64,000 nt of DNA from an uncultured Aquimarina sp. (GTDB lineage Bacteria; Bacteroidota; Bacteroidia; Flavobacteriales; Flavobacteriaceae), in assembly GCA_947497175.1 (NCBI GenBank), contig CANMFM010000004.1, positions 920,358-984,357 of the forward strand. Direction: 5' to 3'. Under the pieces are notes generated by a model that worked only from the letters and a program-made list of their open reading frames with translations, had not been told where the DNA came from and searched no databases. Positions 45,917 to 54,721 of this stretch are shown here, piece after piece (within the stretch, counting starts at the first letter, position 1; each line of letters opens with the position of its first letter). Both the position numbers and the translations under genes were made by a program.

Positions 45917-46573
45917 ATGAGTAAAGAACTATTTTATAGCTTACGATGGATTTCATCCTTTATCGTGGTAATTCCATTAGTATTGGCTGTATTTAAATTG
46001 AAGTCATTAAATAAAGTACAGATAAAACTGCTATACCTGCTTATAGCAGTTTTTATAGTAGAATTTATTGCGAATATTTTTTGGTATCAAAAATTAAATA
46101 ATTTACCGTTGTATCATTTTTATGCCGTTATTGAATTTTTGTTGATTGTTAATATTTATAGAACAGAATTATCAAAGACATTTTCGAGGTGTTTTTTTGT
46201 TTTTTTATGCATAGGTTTCACAGTCTTTGCAATTATTAACACCGTATTTTTTCAAGATTTATATGCCTTCAATTCTAACGTAACTACTCTTTTGGGTTTA
46301 CTTGTTATATTTTTTGCTTTAACATATTTCTATACTCTGCTTAAAGAAATAAAATATACATCACTAGAGACCAACCCAATGTTTTGGATTAATTCAGGGT
46401 TTTTGATTTATTTTTCTAGTAATTTAATCCTGTTTTTTATTAATAATAAGCTGTTTAAAGGAAATAGTGAAGCAAGTCATATGGTATGGGGACTTCATGC
46501 CATAGTACATATTGTGTTAATTCTTTTTTATACCGTTGCTTTATGGGTGAATCCGAAGAAGCTATTACATTAA
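45917..46573 (+). CDS. Seven-helix membrane protein, unknown function
   Basis: 218 aa with about seven hydrophobic segments: IVVIPLVLAVFKL, LYLLIAVFIVEFIANIFW, the FLLIVNIY region, FFVFLCIGFTVFAIIN, LLGLLVIFFALTYFYTLL, FWINSGFLIYFSSNLIL and AIVHIVLILFYTVALWV. Short loops and no catalytic motif; the topology recalls small sensory 7TM modules. Its last 31 bases overlap the kinase gene, so the two are translationally coupled. Confidence 0.8.
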   Translation: MSKELFYSLRWISSFIVVIPLVLAVFKLKSLNKVQIKLLYLLIAVFIVEFIANIFWYQKLNNLPLYHFYAVIEFLLIVNIYRTELSKTFSRCFFVFLCIGFTVFAIINTVFFQDLYAFNSNVTTLLGLLVIFFALTYFYTLLKEIKYTSLETNPMFWINSGFLIYFSSNLILFFINNKLFKGNSEASHMVWGLHAIVHIVLILFYTVALWVNPKKLLH

Positions 46574-47322
46574 AGATTGTAATTATTGGTATGGTAGTCA
46601 TTTTTATACTATCCTTATCAGTGATTATATTTTTTATCATTTATCAACGCAGGTTGCTAGCACAGCAAAAAAAACATCAAAAAATCGAATTTGATTATCA
46701 AAAGGAACTCTTAAAAACATCGATTACCAGCCAAGAAGAAGAACGAAATAGAATAGCCAAAGAACTGCATGATGATGTGGGGGCCATGTTAACCACAACC
46801 AAATTGTATTTTGGACAAATAACACCCGAGATTCCTCCTGAAGAGCTAAAAAGCATCACCGAAAAAATGAGTGCTTTTTTAGACGACATGATTCAAAGCG
46901 TTCGAAGCATTTCGCAGGATTTAAGGCCTGTTGTTCTAGAAAAACTAGGGTTGATTGAAGCCATAGACAGTCTGGCACAAACCATTAATGATTCAGGAAA
47001 GATAAAAGTTTATTTTAAAAATAACACAACAAGAATTATAGCAAAATCAAAAGAACTTAACCTATATCGTATCATTCAGGAATTAATTGCCAATACGTTA
47101 AAACATGCAGCTGCATCTACCATAAAAATAGAACTAAAAAATGAAAATGATTCATTAATTATATGGTATGAAGATGATGGAAAAGGAATGGATCAAGAAA
47201 CATTACCATATCAAAGAGGAATTGGCCTTAAAAATATAGAGAGCAGGTTATCAATACTGTCAGGGGATATATTCTTTCTGGAAAAGGATTTTGGAGTAAA
47301 AATTCAACTCGAAATCCCATAA
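46543..47322 (+). CDS. NarL-class sensor histidine kinase
   Basis: 259 aa from ATG 46543, which leaves one N-terminal membrane helix (IVIIGMVVIFILSLSVIIFF) and no periplasmic sensor domain. HisKA_3 dimerisation domain with EERNRIAKELHDDVGAMLTT (phosphorylated His), then HATPase_c with LIANTLKHA, DDGKGMD and GIGLKNIESRL. Lacking its own sensor, it may read the state of the preceding 7TM protein, with which it overlaps by 31 bases. The cognate regulator follows after 31 bases. Confidence 0.92.
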   Translation: MGESEEAITLKIVIIGMVVIFILSLSVIIFFIIYQRRLLAQQKKHQKIEFDYQKELLKTSITSQEEERNRIAKELHDDVGAMLTTTKLYFGQITPEIPPEELKSITEKMSAFLDDMIQSVRSISQDLRPVVLEKLGLIEAIDSLAQTINDSGKIKVYFKNNTTRIIAKSKELNLYRIIQELIANTLKHAAASTIKIELKNENDSLIIWYEDDGKGMDQETLPYQRGIGLKNIESRLSILSGDIFFLEKDFGVKIQLEIP

Positions 47323-47353
47323 AACGACTCTAAACACTAAAAACATATCCATT

Positions 47354-48007
47354 ATGGAAACTATAAAATTAGGATTAATTGATGATCATAATCTCTTTCG
47401 CGAAGGAATAAAATCTTTACTAAATAAAATGTCTAACATCTCATTGATTTTGGAGGCAATCAGTGGCACAGATCTTTTAACAAAGCTTAATACCGATGTT
47501 CCGGATGTAATTTTGTTGGATTTGGAGATGGAAGACATGAACGGTGTAGATACTACATTAAAATTGCAAGAAATGTATCCAGATCTAAAAATAATCATCT
47601 TAACGATGCATAAAGAAGAAAGAATGATTTCGTATTTGATGGAAGTAGGAGCGAATGGTTATTTATTGAAAGATACAAATCAGATAGAGTTAGAGGAAGC
47701 CATTAAATCCGTATATGAGAAGGGATTTTATTTTAACTCCTTTGTTTCTGAAGCGCTATTAAAAGGCCTTAAGCACAAAATTACAAAACCTCCCAGAATA
47801 GGCAAAGATTATCATCTTACCTCTAGAGAGTTAGAAGTGTTAGAACTCGTAACCCAAGAATTAACAACTGCAGAAATCGCAGAAAAACTCTTTTTAAGTG
47901 TAAGAACTATCGAGGGGCATCGAAAAAATTTAATGAGCAAATTAGGGGTAAAAAATACAGCGGGATTAATCATTAAAGCTGTTAAAGAAAAGATTATTTC
48001 AGTTTAA
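47354..48007 (+). CDS. LuxR/NarL-type response regulator
   Basis: 217 aa. Receiver domain: LGLIDDHNLF, phospho-acceptor Asp in DVILLDLEMEDMNGVD, Thr in KIIILTMHKEE and Lys in GYLLKDTN. The C-terminal LuxR HTH shows LTSRELEVLELVTQELTTAE and LFLSVRTIEGHRKNLMSKLG. Partner of the upstream kinase; probable transcriptional output. A weak hairpin (CCTCACA at 48033-48039 with TGTGAGG at 48073-48079) lies behind it. Confidence 0.94.
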   Translation: METIKLGLIDDHNLFREGIKSLLNKMSNISLILEAISGTDLLTKLNTDVPDVILLDLEMEDMNGVDTTLKLQEMYPDLKIIILTMHKEERMISYLMEVGANGYLLKDTNQIELEEAIKSVYEKGFYFNSFVSEALLKGLKHKITKPPRIGKDYHLTSRELEVLELVTQELTTAEIAEKLFLSVRTIEGHRKNLMSKLGVKNTAGLIIKAVKEKIISV

Positions 48008-48099
48008 GTTCATCAGATTATAAGTAAAGCAACCTCACAAATGGATTGCTCAGTTTATCGAAATACAATATCTGTGAGGCTATTTTCTGTTCTAGAAAA

Positions 48100-48690
48100 C
48101 TACACGTGTTTTCCCTTTTCCCAACCGTGTTTACCAAGGTATTGCTCACCAGATTCAATAGCACCCTCTTCTACTGTTGTACCCATAGAGTCATTCCACC
48201 TATTAAGGTATCCAAATAAAGAAATCACTCCTAACATTTCTACAATTTCACCTTCGTTCCAGTGTTTATAGAGTTCCTCTTTAATCGAATTGTCAACGGC
48301 ATTAGGAATTACTGATGCGGCGAGAGAAAAATCCAATGCTGCTCGCTCTGCATCACTAAAGGCGGGATGTGTTTTATATTCCCAAATATTATCTAATTGC
48401 TCTTGTTCTGCTCCATATCGTTCTGCTGCACGAATAGCATGTGCCTGACAATATCTGCATCCCGTAGCATTACTGCTCACCCACGCAATCATACGCTTCA
48501 AAGCCGAGGTTACTCGACCCTCATTAGCCATAACAGCTTTATTGAGATTGATAAACGCTTTAGAGATTGCAGGTCTTCTTTGCATGGTAAGCACCGAATT
48601 TGGACAAAATCCTAAAGTCTCATTAAAGAATTCTGCTAATTCTTTGGTTTCAAGATCATGATCTGCTGATAATGGAGTAACTAATGGCAT
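48100..48690 (-). CDS. AhpD-like carboxymuconolactone decarboxylase family protein
   Basis: 196 aa, all-helical. The redox motif C-x2-C-x2-H is present in GCRYCQAHAIRAAERYG, as in alkylhydroperoxidase-like AhpD proteins, which shuttle electrons to peroxiredoxins. The C-terminal half (FSDAERAALDFSLAAS) is also typical. No peroxiredoxin gene is adjacent, so the partner is unknown. Confidence 0.88.
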   Translation of the reverse strand: MPLVTPLSADHDLETKELAEFFNETLGFCPNSVLTMQRRPAISKAFINLNKAVMANEGRVTSALKRMIAWVSSNATGCRYCQAHAIRAAERYGAEQEQLDNIWEYKTHPAFSDAERAALDFSLAASVIPNAVDNSIKEELYKHWNEGEIVEMLGVISLFGYLNRWNDSMGTTVEEGAIESGEQYLGKHGWEKGKHV

Positions 48691-48819
48691 GTGTATGTGT
48701 AATTTTTGATTTTAAACATAAAATTTTGGCTAAGCAAAATACAAAACTAATATCAAATCAAGAGTGGTCTTGATGTTTTTTGTACTTTGGATTTTTTAAT
48801 ATTGGAATATAGCATACGA

Positions 48820-50505
48820 ATGAGATGGACACTAAAACCCAAAGCAAATAAAACAATAGTAGATCAACTGGCCGCGTCACTTAATGTAGATAATTTCATT
48901 GCAGAGCTTTTGGCACAAAGAGGCATTAATACCTATGATCAGGCCAAAAAATTCTTTAGGCCTTCATTAAAAGACCTGCATGATCCCTTTTTAATGAAAG
49001 ATATGATTAACGCAGTATCCCGTATAGAAAAAGCAATTTCTGGGGGCGAAAATATTATGGTCTATGGGGATTATGATGTAGACGGAACCACTTCTGTCGC
49101 TTTAATGTCTTCATACTTAAAAACACGATCCTCACAAATTGCCACATATATTCCGGATCGGTATGAAGAGGGGTATGGTGTTTCCTATAAAGGAATTGAA
49201 TATGCCGATGATAATGATATCAGTCTTATTATTGCTCTGGATTGCGGAATTAAAGCTGTCGATAAAATCACTTACGCAAAATCAAAAGGGATAGATTTTA
49301 TTATTTGTGATCATCACCGGCCAGGTGATCAAATACCGGATGCTGTTGCTGTTTTAGATCCAAAACAAGAAGATTGTGAATATCCATATAAAGAATTATG
49401 TGGATGCGGTGTAGGATTTAAATTGATTCAAGGATTAGCAAATAAGAATAAGCAATCAATAAATGATTTGATACCCTATTTAGATTTGGTTGCTACGGCA
49501 ATAGGAGCTGATATCGTGCCGATCACAGGAGAAAATCGCGTATTGGCTTACTACGGTCTTCAGGTTATTAACGAAGCCCCCAGAACAGGATTCAAAGCGA
49601 TGCTGTCTCAGGTTAAAAAGGATGCTCTGACGATCACAGATGTTGTGTTTATTCTTGCACCAAGAATTAATGCCGCCGGAAGAATGAAACATGGTTTGCA
49701 TGCTGTTAATCTATTAGTCGAAGAAAATTTTGATACTGCACTAAGCTATGCTTCAGAAATTGAAACCTATAATAGCGATAGAAAAGAAGCAGATAAAAGT
49801 ATTACCGATGAAGCGTTAGAGCAAATACATGATAATAGAGAAGAAGACCAATATACGACGGTGGTATATCAAGAAAATTGGCATAAAGGAGTTATTGGTA
49901 TAGTCGCTTCAAGGTTAACAGAGACCTATTATCGCCCAACATTGGTTTTTACGAAAAGTGGAACAAAACTTGCCGCATCGGCTCGATCAGTCAAAGGATT
50001 TGATGTATACAATGCATTAGAGGCCTGTTCTGAACACATAGAACAGTTTGGAGGGCATAAATACGCTGCAGGGCTAACTTTGCAGGAAGAACAATATGAA
50101 GCGTTCAAACAAAAGTTTGAAGAAGTAGTATCTACTACCATTGATAAAAAGCTACTCGTGCCCGAAATTTCTATTGATATGGCTCTGGAGCTAGAGGACA
50201 TTACACCAAAGTTTTATCGTATTCTTAAACAATTTGCTCCTTTTGGGCCAGGTAATATGACACCTGTCTTTATGACCGAAGGTTTAAACGATACAGGGTA
50301 TGGCAAATGTGTTGGTACAGACGAAAAACATCTTAAATGTGCCGTTCAAAAAAATAAAATCATAATTGGAGCAATAGGTTTTGGACTGGGCTATAAACAT
50401 GATTTAATTACAGGAAAACAACCTTTTAAGGCGGCATATACCATAGATGAAAATGAATGGAATGGAAGTAAATCCCTTCAATTGAAGTTGAAAGATATTA
50501 TTTAA
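48820..50505 (+). CDS. recJ: Single-stranded-DNA exonuclease RecJ
   Basis: 5'-3' exonuclease of recombination and repair. 561 aa from ATG 48820 (RWTLKPKANK); an in-frame TTG at 48787 adds eleven residues lacking in homologues. DHH phosphoesterase motifs: VYGDYDVDGTTS, DCGIKAVDKI, FIICDHHRPGDQ; later NAAGRMKHG and the DHHA1 motif GGHKYAAG. The C-terminal OB-like domain is complete. Single gene. Confidence 0.96.
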   Translation: MRWTLKPKANKTIVDQLAASLNVDNFIAELLAQRGINTYDQAKKFFRPSLKDLHDPFLMKDMINAVSRIEKAISGGENIMVYGDYDVDGTTSVALMSSYLKTRSSQIATYIPDRYEEGYGVSYKGIEYADDNDISLIIALDCGIKAVDKITYAKSKGIDFIICDHHRPGDQIPDAVAVLDPKQEDCEYPYKELCGCGVGFKLIQGLANKNKQSINDLIPYLDLVATAIGADIVPITGENRVLAYYGLQVINEAPRTGFKAMLSQVKKDALTITDVVFILAPRINAAGRMKHGLHAVNLLVEENFDTALSYASEIETYNSDRKEADKSITDEALEQIHDNREEDQYTTVVYQENWHKGVIGIVASRLTETYYRPTLVFTKSGTKLAASARSVKGFDVYNALEACSEHIEQFGGHKYAAGLTLQEEQYEAFKQKFEEVVSTTIDKKLLVPEISIDMALELEDITPKFYRILKQFAPFGPGNMTPVFMTEGLNDTGYGKCVGTDEKHLKCAVQKNKIIIGAIGFGLGYKHDLITGKQPFKAAYTIDENEWNGSKSLQLKLKDII

Positions 50506-50566
50506 CTTATTTTTATTTAGATTTATTATAAATAGTTGTTATTTTTGAATCTCAAATGAGTTCAAT

Positions 50567-50920
50567 ATGAATGCTATTGATAAGATTTACAGTAATACTT
50601 TTGGTATATCCTTCTTTTGGAAAAAAGATACGCATAACATAATGACCAAAGTTCAATTGGTTTTTAGAGACATTGGCTTTCTACTTACACTTAGCGAATT
50701 AAAGGATTTTTCTGATTCTTGTGCCGTTACGATACAGTCTCAATGTTGCGCAGATTGCAAAGATCCACAACATTGCAGATCATTATTATTAAGAACACCG
50801 TCAGATAAAATAGATCTTGCGGTTAGTAGACATGAGCTTGATCAGATCCAGGAATTAATAAATGAAACGATTTTCAAAGTAGAACTCAAAAATTGGATAC
50901 AGAATTTGTGCCTTAATTAA
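50567..50920 (+). CDS. Small cysteine-rich conserved protein
   Basis: 117 aa. A cysteine cluster CCADCKDPQHCRSLLL in the middle, and a C-terminal helix (SRHELDQIQELINET). The layout recalls short Bacteroidota proteins of the DUF6686 kind; I am not certain. No signal peptide. It ends 11 bases before the stop of the convergent hydrolase gene, with no terminator between. Confidence 0.75.
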   Translation: MNAIDKIYSNTFGISFFWKKDTHNIMTKVQLVFRDIGFLLTLSELKDFSDSCAVTIQSQCCADCKDPQHCRSLLLRTPSDKIDLAVSRHELDQIQELINETIFKVELKNWIQNLCLN

Positions 50921-50931
50921 TAGGCAAGCTA

Positions 50932-51867
50932 TTATTTATTTAAAAAATCTAAGATTTTATAAGAGATTTCTTTTGCTTTAGTTTCTTGAATAAAATGCTT
51001 TTCATCTACAAAATGAATATCCTCAGGGTTTACTTTTAGAGCTCTTGACACCCTGTTTTCTTGAGGAGGCCATTGTAACATCGTGTCGTGAATACCCCAT
51101 ATCACCGAAACAGGGATATTTATATTCTCAAAAACATCAGAGTAGTCCGGGAGCTCATTGCATGTCTGACTAAAGAAATAGTACATAGCATCTGTTTTCC
51201 CTTCAAGAAGAGGTGTTTTATAGCCTTCAACATCTAATTCATTAAGTGTGTTTTGTTTGAGGCCTTGCTCAAATAATTTCTTTAATAGCGTATTTGTCGT
51301 TACGCCATTACGATAAGCCCACATTGCAGTTTTGGCCATGCCTCCAGGTTTCATTCGTACAGGAGGGTAAAACCCGTCTTCATATATAATGGTATTAAGT
51401 ACAATTAGTTTTTCGATTTTATTTGGACTTTGCTTTATAAGCTCCCAAGTCCATAGGCCTCCGGCGTCATGCATTACATGCGACCATTGCTCTATTCCCA
51501 AACTTTCCATAAGCTGTAGTAAACGCTTAGCGTGATTTTCGGCATTATAAATTTCAAAACCTTCTGGAGAATCACTAGATCCATACCCAAGCATGTCTGG
51601 AATAATTACCCGATACCCTCTTGCAACCAAAGGATCGATCATTTTGCGATATAACCATCCCGAGGTGGGCACCCCATGCAGTAATACAATCGCAGGTCCT
51701 TTTCCTTTATCTATATATTTTACTAAACCATCATCGGTTGGGTACAAGTGCTGATCAGCCCTGAAATCCTCATATGTAATCTGATTTTTTCTGATTTTTG
51801 TATTCTGATAAGGTTTACACGAAAAAAGAAATATCCCTATTAGGGTGAGTACAAAAAACTTTTGCAT
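50932..51867 (-). CDS. Haloalkane-dehalogenase/epoxide-hydrolase-like lipoprotein
   Basis: 311 aa. SPII signal (VLTLIGIFLFSCKPY). Alpha/beta hydrolase in which the nucleophile elbow reads VMHDAGGLWTWEL: an Asp, not a Ser, sits at the nucleophile position, as in haloalkane dehalogenases and epoxide hydrolases. Oxyanion region VLLHGVPTSGWLYRK, acid VIWGIHDTMLQW and His in DEKHFIQE. Substrate unknown, but hydrolysis of C-halogen or epoxide bonds in the periplasm is plausible. It shares its strand with OsmC and the ACT gene (57-base gap). Confidence 0.88.
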   Translation of the reverse strand: MQKFFVLTLIGIFLFSCKPYQNTKIRKNQITYEDFRADQHLYPTDDGLVKYIDKGKGPAIVLLHGVPTSGWLYRKMIDPLVARGYRVIIPDMLGYGSSDSPEGFEIYNAENHAKRLLQLMESLGIEQWSHVMHDAGGLWTWELIKQSPNKIEKLIVLNTIIYEDGFYPPVRMKPGGMAKTAMWAYRNGVTTNTLLKKLFEQGLKQNTLNELDVEGYKTPLLEGKTDAMYYFFSQTCNELPDYSDVFENINIPVSVIWGIHDTMLQWPPQENRVSRALKVNPEDIHFVDEKHFIQETKAKEISYKILDFLNK

Positions 51868-51924
51868 GATGATGATGATTTATGAATTGGCAATTTACTT
51901 AAAATCATTTTTGTATACCAAATT

Positions 51925-52404
51925 TTATTCATCCTTACCAGAGGTACATTTAATGTTATGATGTATAGGAAAATTAGTCGAATTAGCAATAAAACACATT
52001 TTATGAGCTTTTTTGTGCAAATTCACAGCTTCAGCTATCATTAAATTCTCCTTTACAATGATTATCGGGTTTAGGGTTACCTGATCAAATTTTCCGCTAC
52101 CGTCAATGTTTTCATGCATAAAACCGGTTGCATAATCTTCATAATGGGTAACAATTATTTTTTCCTGCGCACATAAATGTAAATACCAAAGCATGTGACA
52201 TGAGGATAAAGCAGCGACTAATAATTCTTCAGGATTATATTTGGTTTTATCACCTAAGAATGCCGGATCAGAAGAGCCTAAAATTTCGATTTTGTTTTCA
52301 CACCAAATAGTGTGGCTTCGTTCAAAAGCTTTATAATTCGAAGTTCCTAATCCTTTATTGCCTGTCCATTTGATCTGTGTAGTGTACTGATGTTTTTTCT
52401 TCAT
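51925..52404 (-). CDS. OsmC/Ohr family protein
   Basis: 159 aa from ATG 52404, two bases after the ACT gene's stop. Typical segments are YNPEELLVAALSSCHMLWYL with the first redox Cys and HKAHKMCFIANSTNFP with the second. Thiol-dependent peroxidase for organic hydroperoxides. A frame extending to 52428 would overlap the upstream gene. The neighbourhood (ArsR regulator, dehalogenase-like protein) suggests a response to reactive organics. Confidence 0.9.
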   Translation of the reverse strand: MKKKHQYTTQIKWTGNKGLGTSNYKAFERSHTIWCENKIEILGSSDPAFLGDKTKYNPEELLVAALSSCHMLWYLHLCAQEKIIVTHYEDYATGFMHENIDGSGKFDQVTLNPIIIVKENLMIAEAVNLHKKAHKMCFIANSTNFPIHHNIKCTSGKDE

Positions 52405-52406
52405 TT

Positions 52407-52799
52407 TTACCACCATTCTTTCATCCATTTTTCTGAAACTTTCTTTGCACCTTCATAGTCATCTACAACTAAAATTAGTTGATTGTGATGATCACTGTAT
52501 TGCGTTAAAATATTTATATTTTCAAAGGCTAATCGTCTACAAATCTCTCCTAATTGCCCGGGAACATCTTGTCGTAATTTTAAAATAATTACGTCATTAA
52601 TTCTTTTTACTTCAAATTTGTGAAACTCTAAAATTTCTTTGGCTTTTTGAGCTTCTTTGATCAAAAAATGAGCCGTAGATTTTTTTCCGTTACCAAAAAC
52701 TCCTCCTCCCTCCAGGCTTATATTATTTTTTCCTAAAATTTGTCCCATTTGCCCAAGTTTTCCTGGTTTATTCTCTAAAATAATTTCTAAATCTTTCAT
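52407..52799 (-). CDS. ACT-domain protein
   Basis: 130 aa from ATG 52799. Two tandem ACT-like modules: LEIILENKPGKLGQMGQILG with GKNNISLEGG, then VIILKLRQDVPGQLGEICRR with ENINILTQYSDHHNQLILV. Such modules bind amino acids or other small ligands; no enzyme domain is attached. The reading frame stays open upstream to 53015, antisense to the ArsR gene, but the extension has no family character and I reject it. First gene of a row with OsmC, divergent from the ArsR gene. Confidence 0.85.
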   Translation of the reverse strand: MKDLEIILENKPGKLGQMGQILGKNNISLEGGGVFGNGKKSTAHFLIKEAQKAKEILEFHKFEVKRINDVIILKLRQDVPGQLGEICRRLAFENINILTQYSDHHNQLILVVDDYEGAKKVSEKWMKEWW

Positions 52800-52866
52800 T
52801 TTTATGTGCTGATTTGAAACAAAATAAATCAATTTAATACCTTTATACTTCAGTAAATAATGAATA

Positions 52867-53556
52867 ATGGACGCAGAAGAAAAATTCGTTGAAATTTCTG
52901 GTTTGATTTGTGAGCCTAAAAGAGCTAAAATTTTATGGAACCTGCTAGATGGAAAAGCGTATACCTCCAGCGAATTGGCATTGGTAGCTGATATTTCTGC
53001 AACATCGGCCAGCAACCATTTATCTAAATTGCTTGACGCAGATATACTAAAAGTAGAATCTCAAGGGCGACATAGGTATTATTCATTTTCTAGATCAGAG
53101 GTAGCATATGCGGTAGAATCACTGGCAAACCTTATTGACAAACCAAATAGAGCATCACAAAAAGAGAAAACTCCTCCAGCAAATGGTATAAAATTTTGTA
53201 GAAGCTGTTATGATCATCTAGCCGGATATATAGGAGTGCAAATTACAGAATCGCTCGAAAAAACAGGGTATATAAAAACGTTAGGTTCAGAATATCATAT
53301 TACTGAAAATGGATGGCAATGGGTAATTAAAAATGGAATTTTGAGCAAAGAAGATCTTCATAAGCGTCGACCATTGACAAGAAAATGTTTGGATTGGAGT
53401 GAGCGTAAGTCTCACATTGCGGGTCAATTTGGAGCTGCAATGTTATCAAAAATGCTTGAAAAAAATTGGTTCAAAAGAGTACAGTTTTCCAGAGAATTAA
53501 TCATTACTTCTAAAGGAAGGCAAGAACTAAGAAATATGCTAGACTTGGATTTATGA
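52867..53556 (+). CDS. ArsR-type regulator with C-terminal domain
   Basis: 229 aa. N-terminal winged helix: EPKRAKILWNLLDGKAYTSS, ISATSASNHLSKLLDADILK and QGRHRYYSFS. The long C-terminal half with FCRSCYDHLAGYIGVQITES (two Cys, one His) and KRRPLTRKCLDWSERKSHIA is shared with a distinct ArsR branch and probably holds the ligand site. It diverges from the ACT-OsmC genes across 67 bases and is the obvious candidate to regulate them. It ends 6 bases from the stop of the converging Gre-like gene. Confidence 0.9.
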   Translation: MDAEEKFVEISGLICEPKRAKILWNLLDGKAYTSSELALVADISATSASNHLSKLLDADILKVESQGRHRYYSFSRSEVAYAVESLANLIDKPNRASQKEKTPPANGIKFCRSCYDHLAGYIGVQITESLEKTGYIKTLGSEYHITENGWQWVIKNGILSKEDLHKRRPLTRKCLDWSERKSHIAGQFGAAMLSKMLEKNWFKRVQFSRELIITSKGRQELRNMLDLDL

Positions 53557-53562
53557 TTTAAA

Positions 53563-54021
53563 TCAAAATATTTGATTTACTATAGTTTCATTTCCATTGA
53601 AGATAAAACGATCACCACCAATTTTGCCCAACAGCAGTTTTCCGAGAGGCGAATTAGTCGCTATAGCATAATAATCTTGATGGTCTACTACAATCTTACC
53701 CACCGAAATACTCAGGAAATAATTACCCTGTGAAGTAAAAACCAAACTTCCTAACCGTGCCTGATTTGACATAGTAGAGATATCCAGTTTGCCAAGTACT
53801 TGAAATAATTGTTGCACTTGAGCCAATTGTGCTCCTGCTTTTTCTCGTTCTAACTGAAGCATTGCTCTACCGGTTTCGTGTTTATCTCCTGCGGTACTTT
53901 TGGTTTCAGAGCCTAGTGATTCCTGAATATCTGCAATTGTATTTTGAATGCGTTGTAATCTTTGGTCTAGATAATGGTTACATTGATCCAGAAGCTCTTG
54001 TTTGATGTTCTCTATTTTCAT
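53563..54021 (-). CDS. GreA/GreB-like coiled-coil protein
   Basis: 152 aa from ATG 54021. N-terminal coiled coil (NHYLDQRLQRIQNTIADIQE to about residue 80) and a C-terminal beta domain with YYAIATNSPLGKLLLGKIGG, the layout of transcript-cleavage factors though the acidic finger is not recognisable. Homologues are often labelled 3-oxoacyl-ACP synthase, which nothing here supports. Its ATG starts one base after the mtgA stop, so the two are cotranscribed. Confidence 0.75.
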   Translation of the reverse strand: MKIENIKQELLDQCNHYLDQRLQRIQNTIADIQESLGSETKSTAGDKHETGRAMLQLEREKAGAQLAQVQQLFQVLGKLDISTMSNQARLGSLVFTSQGNYFLSISVGKIVVDHQDYYAIATNSPLGKLLLGKIGGDRFIFNGNETIVNQIF

Positions 54022-54022
54022 T

Positions 54023-54703
54023 TTATTCTTTCTTATCAAAGACTAAAGTACCATAATTGCGCATTTGCACATAGATCCATGCAGCTCTTTTTTGTGTATA
54101 TTCTGATGGAGGGTTAGCCAACAATTTTCTTGGATTAGGTAAAATTGCAGCAATCGCTGCAGCTTCATTTCGATTGAGGTTTGCTGCAGATTTGTTAAAC
54201 CAATATTGTGCCGCAGCTTCTGCGCCGTAAATTCCGTTACCCATCTCAATACTATTTAGGTATATCTCTAAAATACGTTCTTTACTCCAAAAAGATTCAA
54301 TTAAAAAAGTAAAATAACTTTCAAAACCCTTACGAACCCAACTACGCTGTGGCCATAGAAACACATTTTTAGCAGTTTGTTGTGAGATTGTACTGGCTCC
54401 ACGAAGTCGTTTACCCGCTTTGTGTTCTGACCATGCTTTTTCTATTGCCTTTTTATCAAAACCTTCATGTTTTATGAACTGTTGATCTTCGCTACAGATG
54501 ACCGCTAATTGCAGCTCTTTAGAAATCTTATAAAGTGGTACCCAATGATGTTGTATGATATGTTTTTGTTTGGATTGAAGTTTTCGAATTCCCATTAATG
54601 GTGTAGCGGGAACGTCTATCCATATATAACTTAGTACCCAAAGAGGGCTGAGTATTATAAAAGCCACAAAGCTTTTGAATAAAAAACGAAGAATAGTTTT
54701 CAT
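54023..54703 (-). CDS. mtgA: Monofunctional peptidoglycan glycosyltransferase
   Basis: 226 aa, GT51 family, polymerises lipid II into glycan strands. N-terminal membrane helix (FLFKSFVAFIILSPLWVLSY), catalytic Glu in CSEDQQFIKHEGFDKKAI, RGASTISQQTAKNVFLWPQR, and LEIYLNSIEMGNGIYGAEAA with the second Glu. No transpeptidase domain. Lies between the FAD oxidoreductase (18-base gap) and the Gre-like gene, likely one operon. Confidence 0.95.
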   Translation of the reverse strand: MKTILRFLFKSFVAFIILSPLWVLSYIWIDVPATPLMGIRKLQSKQKHIIQHHWVPLYKISKELQLAVICSEDQQFIKHEGFDKKAIEKAWSEHKAGKRLRGASTISQQTAKNVFLWPQRSWVRKGFESYFTFLIESFWSKERILEIYLNSIEMGNGIYGAEAAAQYWFNKSAANLNRNEAAAIAAILPNPRKLLANPPSEYTQKRAAWIYVQMRNYGTLVFDKKE

Positions 54704-54721
54704 AGTATACTAAAAATAGAT

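Noticed and set aside
48033..48079. Hairpin CCTCACA / TGTGAGG as terminator of the LuxR regulator
   Set aside because: The stem is only 7 bp with a 33-base loop and a poor T-run, so it is mentioned but not called as a feature.
52800..53015. Upstream extension of the ACT-domain frame to 53015
   Set aside because: The extra 72 residues are antisense to the ArsR gene and resemble no family; the ACT module begins exactly at the ATG at 52799.
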